Shown: positions 6,875 through 14,819 of the stretch, in pieces
Layout: every line of letters starts with the position of its first letter
How positions within the stretch are numbered: the stretch's first letter is position 1
Assembly (NCBI RefSeq): GCF_011043625.1
Contig: NZ_JAAKGT010000002.1
Location: forward strand, 310,001-374,000
DNA: 64,000 bases
Source of the DNA: Caulobacter sp. 602-2
GTDB taxonomy: Bacteria; Pseudomonadota; Alphaproteobacteria; Caulobacterales; Caulobacteraceae
Direction: 5' to 3'
Notes under the pieces: model-generated
What the model was told of the DNA's origin: nothing
Database searches by the model: none
What the model saw: only the letters and a program-made list of their open reading frames with translations
Translations under genes and position numbers: made by a program

Positions 6875-9709
6875 TCACCGACCCTTCATCCCTTCCACTG
6901 GCCCCAGATAACTCCCCGGAACCGGCCCGCGCGAGATCACCAGACGCTGGAACACCACGCCCGGATCCACCCGCCACAGCCGCACGCGGTGCGCGCCCGC
7001 CGACGGGACGTTCAGCGAAGCCGTCAGTGAACGGATGTTGTCGGCGACCGCCTTGTCCCACGCCTTTTCGGACGGATCGGGAATGGTGTTGACCACCACC
7101 GGCGGGGCGTCGTCGATCGACACCGCGAAACGCGGCCCCGTCCCGCCCGTCACGTCCAGGCCGGGCGAAACCAGCACGGTCAGGTCGACCGGCCCGGCCG
7201 CTTCGAAATCGACCAGGTACTCCAGCATCGCCCCCTTGCCCGGCGCGCTGGGCGCGGCCGTGGTCGGATAGGCGGCGACGCCCGACAGCGTGCGGCCGAG
7301 ATTGGGAATGGTCGTCCAGCCGACGCCGTCCGCGACGGTCGCCCTGGCATGGTGCTGCGCCTCGATGGCCAGGGGCCCGCCGGCCTCGATGAAGGCGCCC
7401 TTCGCCGGTTTGCGAACCGGGTTGTCGACCACCGCCGTAACCACGACCTCGCGGCCGTCGCCGACGATGCGGATCGGCGTCCGGCTCCGTCCCTTCGGCG
7501 CGCGCGCCCAGTCGACCGACACCTCCACCCGCGTATCGCCGCCCGACGGCCGCAGGGCGGTCTTCAGCCAGGCCGCCCCGGACTCGACGGCGAAGTCCGA
7601 TCGAACCGCGCCGCGCTCGAACACGTCGATCCAGCGGCTCTGCGCACCCCAACGGTGCAGCACCGGAAGGTCCGCCCCGCCCTCGCCCAGAGCCGCCTCG
7701 CGTCCCTCGACGGCGACGCCGAAGCCCTCGCCCGACGGCGCGGCGGCCAGCTTGGGCAGGACGTTCGTCTCCGGCTGCTGCCAGCCGGTGTAGCCGATGT
7801 GGGTCTGGCTCATCATGTGGCGCCATTTGCCGCCGGCCAGGTCCTCGTGGAACTGGCGGGTCAGTTCGGCGTCGCGGGCGAACAGGGCCCGGACCCGGTC
7901 GGCCTCCGCGCCCGCCGCCGCCCGCCCCTGCGCCGCGAACAGGCGGTTGCGGCCGGTCGCGACATAGAGCCGGGTGTGGTTGGCGCTGGCCATGATGGGG
8001 AACCAGACCAGCTGGAAGAAGGCGTCGTCCTGGGCCTTGGGAAGCGCCTTGCGCAGGGCCTCGGCGCGGCGCTCCAGATCCGCCCATTCGGCCTCCACCC
8101 GCTCGGCCTCGCGGAAATTGACCAGGCTGAAGGTCGCCTCGTCGATCAGCTCGGGCTTACGCCGCGCGTTCAGCCGGGTGTAGCCGTCCAGCAGGGCGGC
8201 GATCTCGGCCGCGTGCTCGGGACCGAACTGCGCGCTCGCCCAATCGCGGGTGTAGGTCGAAAGCTTCTCCACCGGCATCGCGCCGGGGTCCCAGGCCAGG
8301 TCGAGGAAGAACTCGGTCGGCAGCTCCATCGGTTTGAGGTCGCCGACATTGACGATCCACAGCCGGTCGGCGCCGTGGTCGTCGGCGCGCTTCATCTGCT
8401 CCCAGGTCCGCTCGATCTGGTTGGTGTTGAGCCACTTGTAGTTCCGCGGCCCGCCCACATAGTCGAAGTGATAGTAGACGCCGTAGCCGCCCGGCCGCGT
8501 CTCGCCCAGTTTCGGCAAGCGCCGGATGTTGCCCCAGTTGTCGTCGGCGAACAGCAGGGTCACGTCGCCTGGAACCCGCATCCCGGCGTCGTAATAGTCC
8601 TGCACCTCCTTGTAGAGCGCCCAGACCTGCGGGGTCGCCGACGGGTCCTTGCCCGTCACCTCGCCGATGATCGCGCGCTGGTCGGCGACGATGGTCTCCA
8701 GCAGCTTGGTGGCCGTGCCCTGGGTCATCGGCTCGTCGCCGTCGCCGCGCATGCCGACCGTGACCAAGCTCTCGTTGGCGCCCATCCGCGCGATCCCCTC
8801 GCGCCAGAAACGGCGTAAGGGCTCGGGGTTCTTCGCATAGTCCCACGGCCCCTGGCCGTAGCGCTCCCACTCGACGTGGGCCCGCATCATCGGCTCGTGG
8901 TGCGAGGTTCCGATCACCACGCCCATCTCGTCGGCCAGCACCGCGTTCAGAGGGTCGTCGTCATACAGCGCCTTGCCCCACATGGCCGGCCACAGATAGT
9001 CGCCCTTCAGGCGCAGGACGAGCTCGTATACCCGCTCGTAGAAGGCGTGGTTGAAGCCGCCGAACGTGGCGTTGGCCCAGCCGTAGAGGGCCGGGTTCTC
9101 GTCGTTGAGGAAGATACCCCGGTACTTGACCTTCGGGGCCTGCAGGTTCGCGCCGGGCGCGACGACGAGGTCGCGGCGCATCGGAACCGGCACGTCGGCC
9201 CACCAGGTCCACGGCGAGACGCCGGCGCGCTCGGAAAGGTCGTAGGCGCCGAAGATCGTCCCGCGCTTGTCGGCGCCGACGATCACCAGGGCGCGGGCCA
9301 CGCCCGGGCGGGGATTGTCGACCACCTGCTGGATAAAGCCTTCCCAACGACCTCTCAGGGCCGAGACGTCGAGCTTGCCGGCCGCGACCAGGGCGTCGAT
9401 CTGCGCGCTCCTGCCCAGCGTGCCAACGATGACGACGGGCGCATCCTTGGCCGGCTGCGCCCCGCCGGAAAGCTTGGAAAGATCGCCGCGCAGGCCCTGC
9501 GCCGCGCGCAGCACGCCGGGCCAGTCGGTGACGTCGGCCTCGACCCGCGCGGGCTTGCCGCCGGCGATCAGCGCAAAGCCGCCCGCGACGGGCTTTTCCG
9601 ACACCGCCACGGGTTCGGCCGAGCGCGCGGCGGTCGGGGCCGCCAGCGCCGCCGCGGCCGCCACGGCGGCCGCAAGCGCAAGCGCCGAGACGGCCGTGCG
9701 GAGCCCCAT
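6875..9709 (-). CDS. GH115 xylan alpha-1,2-glucuronidase
   Basis: A 944-residue exported hydrolase removing (4-O-methyl)glucuronic acid side chains from glucuronoxylan. The ATG at 9709 follows AAGGGGG and starts a signal peptide ending LAAPTAARSA. GH115 hallmark blocks occur in order: KYRGIFLNDE (about 195-204), GDYLWPAMWG (236-245), GTSHHEPMMRAHVEWERYG (267-285), and NIRRLPKLGETRPGGYGVYYHFDYVG split across a loop. A long C-terminal beta-rich part extends to residue 944. It is third in a minus-strand run after GH3 and an acetylesterase, with 11 bp between the esterase stop and this start. The reading frame stays open through the esterase gene, but that is a shadow and not a fusion. Confidence 0.93.
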   Translation of the reverse strand: MGLRTAVSALALAAAVAAAAALAAPTAARSAEPVAVSEKPVAGGFALIAGGKPARVEADVTDWPGVLRAAQGLRGDLSKLSGGAQPAKDAPVVIVGTLGRSAQIDALVAAGKLDVSALRGRWEGFIQQVVDNPRPGVARALVIVGADKRGTIFGAYDLSERAGVSPWTWWADVPVPMRRDLVVAPGANLQAPKVKYRGIFLNDENPALYGWANATFGGFNHAFYERVYELVLRLKGDYLWPAMWGKALYDDDPLNAVLADEMGVVIGTSHHEPMMRAHVEWERYGQGPWDYAKNPEPLRRFWREGIARMGANESLVTVGMRGDGDEPMTQGTATKLLETIVADQRAIIGEVTGKDPSATPQVWALYKEVQDYYDAGMRVPGDVTLLFADDNWGNIRRLPKLGETRPGGYGVYYHFDYVGGPRNYKWLNTNQIERTWEQMKRADDHGADRLWIVNVGDLKPMELPTEFFLDLAWDPGAMPVEKLSTYTRDWASAQFGPEHAAEIAALLDGYTRLNARRKPELIDEATFSLVNFREAERVEAEWADLERRAEALRKALPKAQDDAFFQLVWFPIMASANHTRLYVATGRNRLFAAQGRAAAGAEADRVRALFARDAELTRQFHEDLAGGKWRHMMSQTHIGYTGWQQPETNVLPKLAAAPSGEGFGVAVEGREAALGEGGADLPVLHRWGAQSRWIDVFERGAVRSDFAVESGAAWLKTALRPSGGDTRVEVSVDWARAPKGRSRTPIRIVGDGREVVVTAVVDNPVRKPAKGAFIEAGGPLAIEAQHHARATVADGVGWTTIPNLGRTLSGVAAYPTTAAPSAPGKGAMLEYLVDFEAAGPVDLTVLVSPGLDVTGGTGPRFAVSIDDAPPVVVNTIPDPSEKAWDKAVADNIRSLTASLNVPSAGAHRVRLWRVDPGVVFQRLVISRGPVPGSYLGPVEGMKGR

Positions 9710-9720
9710 GACCCCCTTGC

Positions 9721-11640
9721 TCACGGTGCGACCGCGATCTCGAACGGCCCCAGCGGCAGGCCGGCCATGTCGAAGACGTTGAAGGTCGGCGCATCGGCCC
9801 AGGCGAACCGCACCTTGGCCGGGGTCATGCCGGCGGGCGCGGCGATCACGGCCTTGTCGCCCTCGACCCGGGCGTCGGCGAACCGGCAGCCGGCCGCGTC
9901 GCACAGCTCGAAGCCGATGGCCTTGTCCGAGCCCCGCGTCGCCAGCCGTTCGGCGACCTGCTCGAAGCGCACCTCGATCGTGTCGCCGATGCGACGGGCG
10001 GCCACCGGCGAGGGACCCGTGGTGACGGCCTGCCCCGCCAGACGCCTCGCGCCCCGGGCCAGCCGCTTGCCGACGTCCTGCTTGTTGGTGGGGTGGATGT
10101 CGGACGGATCGCCGATGTCGGTGATCACCGCCAGGGCGGCGTGGCCGTCCTTGGCGACCGCCAGGCGCTGGCCCTCGCGCACCCAGGCCCACCAGGAGTC
10201 TTCCGGCGCCAGCTGCGGCTTGCCATAGTTGGCCAGCTGCACCACCAGGGCCGGCATGTCGGCGGCCTGGCCGGCGCGGCGCTCGGCCAGCAATTCGCGC
10301 ATCAGCGGCTCGTAGGTCTGCGGCCGGCCCGTGTTGCTCTCGCCCTGGTACCAGGCAAAGCCCTTGAAGGCGTAGGGCCCCATCGGCGCCAGCATGCCGT
10401 TGTAGAGGGTCGACAGCCCCGACAGCGTATCCCACGGCGCGCGCGGCGGCTCGCCGGTCGCCTTGGGCTCGACCTGGTAGCGCCAGGCGGTCAGCGGGAT
10501 CCTCGTCCCGTCGGCCAGCACCAGGGCGCGGGCGGCGTCGCCGTACATCCCGCCGTTGGCGTAGGTGTCCAGCGCCGAAACGACGATGCGGTTGGGGCCG
10601 GCCTTCAGCACGCCGGCCGTCAGCGGATAGACCCGCACCGTGCCGGCGCCCGAGGTCGAGCCGACCCCCACGCCGTTGACGAAGGTGGTGTCGACCTCGT
10701 CGACCATGCCGATCTCGAGACTGGCCGCGCCCTTGGCCTGGGCGGCGCTCAGCGTCACCGAGGCCTCGAACCAGACCATACCGTTGAAGTCGGCCAGGGC
10801 CGACACGCCCCAGCTTTCCCAGACCCCCAGCCCTTGCGGCGCGGGCGTCCATGCGCCCTGCCCGTTCCAGGGTCCGCCGTCCGCGCCGTTGTGGCGCAGG
10901 CTCCACCAGGCCTTGATCGTCTCGCCCCAGCGGCGATCGGCGGCCGGCCGGTCCTTCAGCGACAGCTGCAGGGTGTCGAGCTCGGTTCCGTAGTCGCCCG
11001 CCTTGCGCAGGGCGGCCGGGCTCATCCACGCCTCGATCGCCGATCCGCCCCACGAGGCGTGAACCAGGCCCAGCGGCGTCTTGTCGGTCTTTCGCAGCTC
11101 GCGGGCGAAGTAGTAGCAGGCGGCCGAGAACGACCCGACCGTGTCGGGAGCGGCGGCCTTCCAGGCCGGGGCCTTGATGAAGGTCGTGCGCGGCTGGCGG
11201 CTGTCGGCATGATCGATGTAGGCCATGCGCAGGCCGTCGTCGCCCGCCGAACGGATCTCGGACCAGGAGTTGTTCCCGCGCTCGACCGGCAGCTCCATGT
11301 TCGACTGGCCCGAGCACAGCCAGACGTCGCCGACCAGCAGGTCGCGGACGGTCTGCACCGCCCCCGAGGCGGCCTTGGCTTCCAGGGTGTAGGGACCGCC
11401 GGCCGTCATCGCCGGCAGGTCGATGCGCCAGGCGCCGTCCGCCCCGGCCGTGGCCGTGGCGCTCTGCTCGCCCAGCGTGACGGTCACCGCCTCGCCCGGC
11501 CTGGCGACGCCGAACACCGGCAGCGGCCGGTCGCGCTGCACCACCGCATGGTCGGCGAACAGGCCGTTCAGCAACGGCCCCTGGGCGGCGGCGGGCGTGG
11601 CCATCAGGGCGGCCAGCAGGATCGGCGCGACGCGGCGCAT
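9721..11640 (-). CDS. Sialate O-acetylesterase-like SGNH esterase (probably xylan deacetylase)
   Basis: A 639-residue exported SGNH esterase. After a signal peptide (ending ATPAAAQ, residue 20), the block GDVWLCSGQSNM places the nucleophile at Ser113. The distal Asp-x-x-His is in DIHPTNKQDVG. Between them lies an inserted beta domain (about 215-330), as usual in this family. Family members are named for sialate, but those clustered with GH115 usually act on acetylated xylan or glucuronoxylan; this is inferred from context. The ATG at 11640 is preferred over an in-frame GTG nine bases upstream because GGGAG is well spaced only from the ATG. It is probably co-transcribed with GH115. Confidence 0.88.
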   Translation of the reverse strand: MRRVAPILLAALMATPAAAQGPLLNGLFADHAVVQRDRPLPVFGVARPGEAVTVTLGEQSATATAGADGAWRIDLPAMTAGGPYTLEAKAASGAVQTVRDLLVGDVWLCSGQSNMELPVERGNNSWSEIRSAGDDGLRMAYIDHADSRQPRTTFIKAPAWKAAAPDTVGSFSAACYYFARELRKTDKTPLGLVHASWGGSAIEAWMSPAALRKAGDYGTELDTLQLSLKDRPAADRRWGETIKAWWSLRHNGADGGPWNGQGAWTPAPQGLGVWESWGVSALADFNGMVWFEASVTLSAAQAKGAASLEIGMVDEVDTTFVNGVGVGSTSGAGTVRVYPLTAGVLKAGPNRIVVSALDTYANGGMYGDAARALVLADGTRIPLTAWRYQVEPKATGEPPRAPWDTLSGLSTLYNGMLAPMGPYAFKGFAWYQGESNTGRPQTYEPLMRELLAERRAGQAADMPALVVQLANYGKPQLAPEDSWWAWVREGQRLAVAKDGHAALAVITDIGDPSDIHPTNKQDVGKRLARGARRLAGQAVTTGPSPVAARRIGDTIEVRFEQVAERLATRGSDKAIGFELCDAAGCRFADARVEGDKAVIAAPAGMTPAKVRFAWADAPTFNVFDMAGLPLGPFEIAVAP

Positions 11641-11663
11641 GTCTGTCACTCCCTAACCTCAAA

Positions 11664-11792
11664 TCCTCCCCCTATGGGGGAGGTGGCCCAGAGGGCCGGA
11701 GGGGGGCCGTTTTCAGCTTCCGAGGTCTTTGCCGACCTCGCAACGACTTCCCCCTCAGTCGGCTTCGCCGACAGCTCCCCCTTCAGGGGGAG
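11664..11792. repeat. Intergenic repeat family B, copy 2
   Basis: Starts ATCCTCCCCCTATGGGGGAGG and ends CTCCCCCTTCAGGGGGAG. It contains the inner GTCGGCTTCGCCGAC hairpin seen in several copies. It lies between GH3 and the esterase inside a same-strand gene run, so it is not simply an end-of-operon element. Confidence 0.87.
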
Positions 11793-11797
11793 CGTCC

Positions 11798-14209
11798 CTA
11801 AGCCACCGTCAGCTTGGCCGACTTCAGGTCAACCGAGTTCGGTCCGACCAGGATCGAGAAGTCGCCCGGCTCGACGACCCGCTTCATGGCGAGGTTCCAC
11901 ATCCACAGGTCCGACGGCTTCACCTCGAAGGTCACTGTCTTCTTCTCGCCGGGCGCCAGGGTGACGCGCTTGAAGTGCTTCAGCTCCAGCACCGGGCGGG
12001 TCACCGAGGCGGCCTCGTCGTGGACATAGAGCTGCACCACCTCGTCGCCGGCGACCTTGCCGGTGTTGGTCACCTCGACCGACACCGTCGTGCTCTCGCC
12101 CTGGCCGATGCGGGCCTTCGAAAGCCGCGGGGCCGAGATGTCGAAGCTGGTGTAGGAAAGCCCGAAGCCGAACGGATAGAGCGGGCTGGTGGCCCGGTCG
12201 AACAGATAGCCGCGGCGGGCGGTGGGCTTGCGGTTGTAGTAGATCGGCAGCTGGCCGACGTCGCGGGCGATGCTGACCGGCAGCTTGCCGCCCGGATTGG
12301 CCCGACCGAACAGCACGTCGGCGGCGGCGTTGCCGGTCTCCTGCCCCAGGTACCAGCCCTCGACCAGGGCGTCGGCCTTTTCCGCCAGCAGGTTCACCGA
12401 CAGCGGACGGCCGTTCAGCAGCAGCACCACGGTCGGCTTGCCCAGGGCGAAGATCGCGCGGGCCAGGTCGTTCTGCTGGCCCACCAGATCCAGGCTGTCG
12501 CGGTCGCCCAGGTGATTGTCGGCCCAGGCCTCGCGGCTGGTCTGCTCGTTGTCGCCCAGCACCATGACGACGACGTCGGCCTTCTTGGCTGTCTCGACAG
12601 CTTCGGCGATGAGCCTGGCGTTCACCGCCGGATCGACCAGCTTGACCTCGTCGGCGGCCCAGACGCGCTTTTCGGTGATCCGCACGGCTTCGGCGTAGTC
12701 GAGGGCGAAGCCCTGGGCCTTGGCTTCGGCGGTCAGGCCCTCCAGCACCGAGACCACGTGGCGCGGTTCGTCGGAATAGCCGCCGATCGGGGTGTCCCTG
12801 GCGTGCGTGCCCAGGAGGGCCAGGCGCTTGATCTTCTTGCCGTCCAGCGGCAGCAGGCCCTTGTCGTTCTTCAGCAGGACCACCGCCTTGCGGGCGGCCT
12901 CGCGGGCCAGGGCGATCGCCTGGGGCGTCGCGGTCTTGGCGTCGGCCGCTTTTTCATCCGCATACGGATTTTCGAACAGACCGCCCTCGAACTTGATCTT
13001 CAGCACCCGCGCCACGGCCGCGTCGACGGCCGCCTCGGGGATGCGGCCCGAGCGCACCAGTTGCGGCAGCAGGGCGTAGGCCTCGCCGTCCGGCAGCTCG
13101 ACGTCGACCCCGGCGTTGATCGCCATCACCGCCGTGTCGGCCAGCTGGTCGGTCAGCTTGTGGCGGCTGATCATCTCCTTGATGGCGAAGTAGTCGCTCA
13201 TCGTCGCGCCTTCGAAGCCCCACTCGCCGCGCAGGATGTCGGTCAGGAGCCAGCGGTTGGCGTGCGAGGGCACCCCGTCGATCTCGTTGTAGCTGGGCAT
13301 GACCGAGCGCACCGGCAGCTCCTTCACCGCCCGTTCGAACGGCGGGAAGAAGTTCTCGCGCAGGGTGCGCTCGGCGATCTGGGCCGGACCGACATTGGTG
13401 CCGTTCTCGGGCTGGCCGTGGCCGGTCATGTGCTTGAGGGTGACGAACACCTTGTCGGGCGCCAGCGGCAGGGTCTTGCCCTGGAAGCCGCGGATGGCGG
13501 CCAGGCCCATCTCGGCGCAGACATGCGGGTCCTCGCCGTAGGTCTCCTCGATGCGGCCCCAGCGCGGGTCGCGGGCCACGTCGACGACGGGGGCCAGGGC
13601 GATGTTGGAGCCCCGCGCCCGCATCTCCTTGGCCGCCACCGAGAACACCTGCTCGACGAGGTCGGGGTCGAAGGTCGAGGCCAGGGCGATCGATTGCGGG
13701 AAGCTGGTCGCATCGCGGGCGACATAGCCGTGCAGGGCCTCGTCGTGCATCAGCATCGGGATGCCCAGGCGCGTCTTCTCCATCGCCCACTTCTGGGCGG
13801 CGTTGACGTAGCGGGCCGTCTGCGGCGCGTTGCGGCCCACCGAGCCGTCCTCGGCCCCGGCGGCGGCGCCCACCTCCTTGGCGGGCTTGAGGCCCCGGCG
13901 GTCGGTCGGACGCGAGATCTGGCCCAGGCCGTTGGGGAAGTTCTTGCTGGCGGTCTCGGGCGAGAAGTCGCCCTCCGGCGTCTGGATCGCGGCCTTGGTC
14001 AGCCAGATGCCGATCAGCTGGGCGGCCTTCTCCTCCAGCGTCATGCGCGACAACAGGTCCTTGACCCGCGCGTCGACCGGCTGGGCGGCGTCCTTGTAAA
14101 GCGCCTTGCCGTCCGCCGCCTTCGGCGCGGCGCGAACCACCGGGGCCATGGCGGCGCCGAGGGCGGCCAGGCTGACGCCCAGCGTGCGGCGAGTAAGGGT
14201 GGTGGTCAT
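11798..14209 (-). CDS. GH3 beta-xylosidase/beta-glucosidase, exported
   Basis: An 803-residue glycoside hydrolase family 3 enzyme. The ATG at 14209 begins a Tat-like signal (TRRTLGVSLAALGAAM). The (alpha/beta)8 domain carries the transition-state KHMTGHG block (about 259-265) and the nucleophile Asp339 in GATMSDYFAIKEM. The alpha/beta sandwich (ARKAVVLLKNDKGLLPL) and a C-terminal fibronectin III-like domain (ending KLTVA) follow. It probably releases xylose or glucose from non-reducing ends of oligosaccharides; xylan neighbours and a xylose-type operator favour xylosidase. The operator at 14298 lies 88 bp before the start, after the antitoxin stop. The other two GH3 genes here are 762 residues and form a separate subgroup. 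Confidence 0.92.
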   Translation of the reverse strand: MTTTLTRRTLGVSLAALGAAMAPVVRAAPKAADGKALYKDAAQPVDARVKDLLSRMTLEEKAAQLIGIWLTKAAIQTPEGDFSPETASKNFPNGLGQISRPTDRRGLKPAKEVGAAAGAEDGSVGRNAPQTARYVNAAQKWAMEKTRLGIPMLMHDEALHGYVARDATSFPQSIALASTFDPDLVEQVFSVAAKEMRARGSNIALAPVVDVARDPRWGRIEETYGEDPHVCAEMGLAAIRGFQGKTLPLAPDKVFVTLKHMTGHGQPENGTNVGPAQIAERTLRENFFPPFERAVKELPVRSVMPSYNEIDGVPSHANRWLLTDILRGEWGFEGATMSDYFAIKEMISRHKLTDQLADTAVMAINAGVDVELPDGEAYALLPQLVRSGRIPEAAVDAAVARVLKIKFEGGLFENPYADEKAADAKTATPQAIALAREAARKAVVLLKNDKGLLPLDGKKIKRLALLGTHARDTPIGGYSDEPRHVVSVLEGLTAEAKAQGFALDYAEAVRITEKRVWAADEVKLVDPAVNARLIAEAVETAKKADVVVMVLGDNEQTSREAWADNHLGDRDSLDLVGQQNDLARAIFALGKPTVVLLLNGRPLSVNLLAEKADALVEGWYLGQETGNAAADVLFGRANPGGKLPVSIARDVGQLPIYYNRKPTARRGYLFDRATSPLYPFGFGLSYTSFDISAPRLSKARIGQGESTTVSVEVTNTGKVAGDEVVQLYVHDEAASVTRPVLELKHFKRVTLAPGEKKTVTFEVKPSDLWMWNLAMKRVVEPGDFSILVGPNSVDLKSAKLTVA

Positions 14210-14297
14210 CCTGTCGTTTCCCCAGCGTCTGTCACGGCGGCTTCGCGCCGTCTTGCCTGACACTATGGGAGAGCTTGTCAGACCACTCAAGCCCAAA

Positions 14298-14311
14298 TGT
14301 TACCGGTCACT
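14298..14311 (-). promoter_or_regulatory. Xylose-type LacI operator before GH3
   Basis: Read towards the GH3 gene the site is AGTGACCGGTAACA, identical in all 14 bases and in orientation to the site before GH43 at 40290. It shares ACCGGTAACA with the xylE site. It differs from the xylX operator mainly in the central four bases and the degenerate left arm. The TAACA end resembles a Caulobacter -10. Confidence 0.75.
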
Positions 14312-14316
14312 TTTGT

Positions 14317-14604
14317 TTATCGTACAGCGATCGTCGAAAGGCGCAGGCCAAGTGCGCTCACCACCTTGAGCACGGTCTCAAAGCGAGGGTTACCTTCAGC
14401 CGCCAGCGCCTTGTAGAGGCTTTGTCGTCCCAGCCCTGCGGCTTCCGCCACCTCTGTCATGCCCTTCGCCCGCGCCAGGACGCCCAGCGCATCGGCGATG
14501 AAGGCCGCGTCATTAGTCGCCAGGGCCTCGTCCAGATAAGCAGCGGCCGCTTCCGGGGTCTCGACGTAAACCGCAGGGTCGAACGGCTGGGTGTCGATGC
14601 TCAT
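14317..14604 (-). CDS. HigA-like addiction-module antidote, orphan
   Basis: A 95-residue cytosolic protein. The N-terminus (FDPAVYVETPEAAAAYLDEAL) and C-terminal helix-turn-helix (GMTEVAEAAGLGRQSLYKAL, then NPRFETVLKVVSALGL) match the family of short HTH antidotes normally encoded after a RelE/HigB-type toxin. No toxin gene is seen upstream, where a family A repeat stands instead, or downstream, where GH3 follows. A 16-bp palindrome 21 bp before the ATG could be its operator. It may act as a stand-alone repressor or neutralise a toxin encoded elsewhere. Confidence 0.85.
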   Translation of the reverse strand: MSIDTQPFDPAVYVETPEAAAAYLDEALATNDAAFIADALGVLARAKGMTEVAEAAGLGRQSLYKALAAEGNPRFETVLKVVSALGLRLSTIAVR

Positions 14605-14624
14605 GCATCATCGCCTCAAGAAGC

Positions 14625-14640
14625 GTCTCCGACAGGAGAC
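14625..14640 (-). promoter_or_regulatory. Palindrome upstream of the antitoxin gene
   Basis: GTCTCC-GACA-GGAGAC is a perfect 6-bp inverted repeat with a 4-bp spacer, 21 bp before the antidote start. HTH antidotes usually bind such sites in their own promoter; that role is inferred. Confidence 0.5.
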
Positions 14641-14673
14641 AACACCAATCGGCGCAACACAAGCTATCAAGCC

Positions 14674-14775
14674 GTCATCCCGGCCGCAGCGAAGCGGAGA
14701 GCCGGGACCCAGGGGCCGCTGCACTGCGTTTGGCCCCTGGGTCCCGGATAAGCGCTACGCGCTTTCCAGGATGAC
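14674..14775. repeat. Intergenic palindromic repeat family A, copy 2
   Basis: Starts GTCATCCCGGCCGCAGCGAA and ends TTTCCAGGATGAC. The inner inverted blocks GGGACCCAGGGGCC and GGCCCCTGGGTCCC form a perfect 14-bp stem. It sits upstream of the antitoxin, in the place where a toxin gene would be expected. Confidence 0.87.
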
Positions 14776-14819
14776 GAGATGTAGAGGATTCGGAGCTGCT
14801 CTCGCAATTTGCGGAAGCC

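Noticed and set aside
6875..11662. A single 1595-codon frame that would fuse a protein to GH115
   Set aside because: The upstream part is an out-of-frame reading of the esterase gene. GH115 has its own ribosome site, ATG and signal peptide at 9709.
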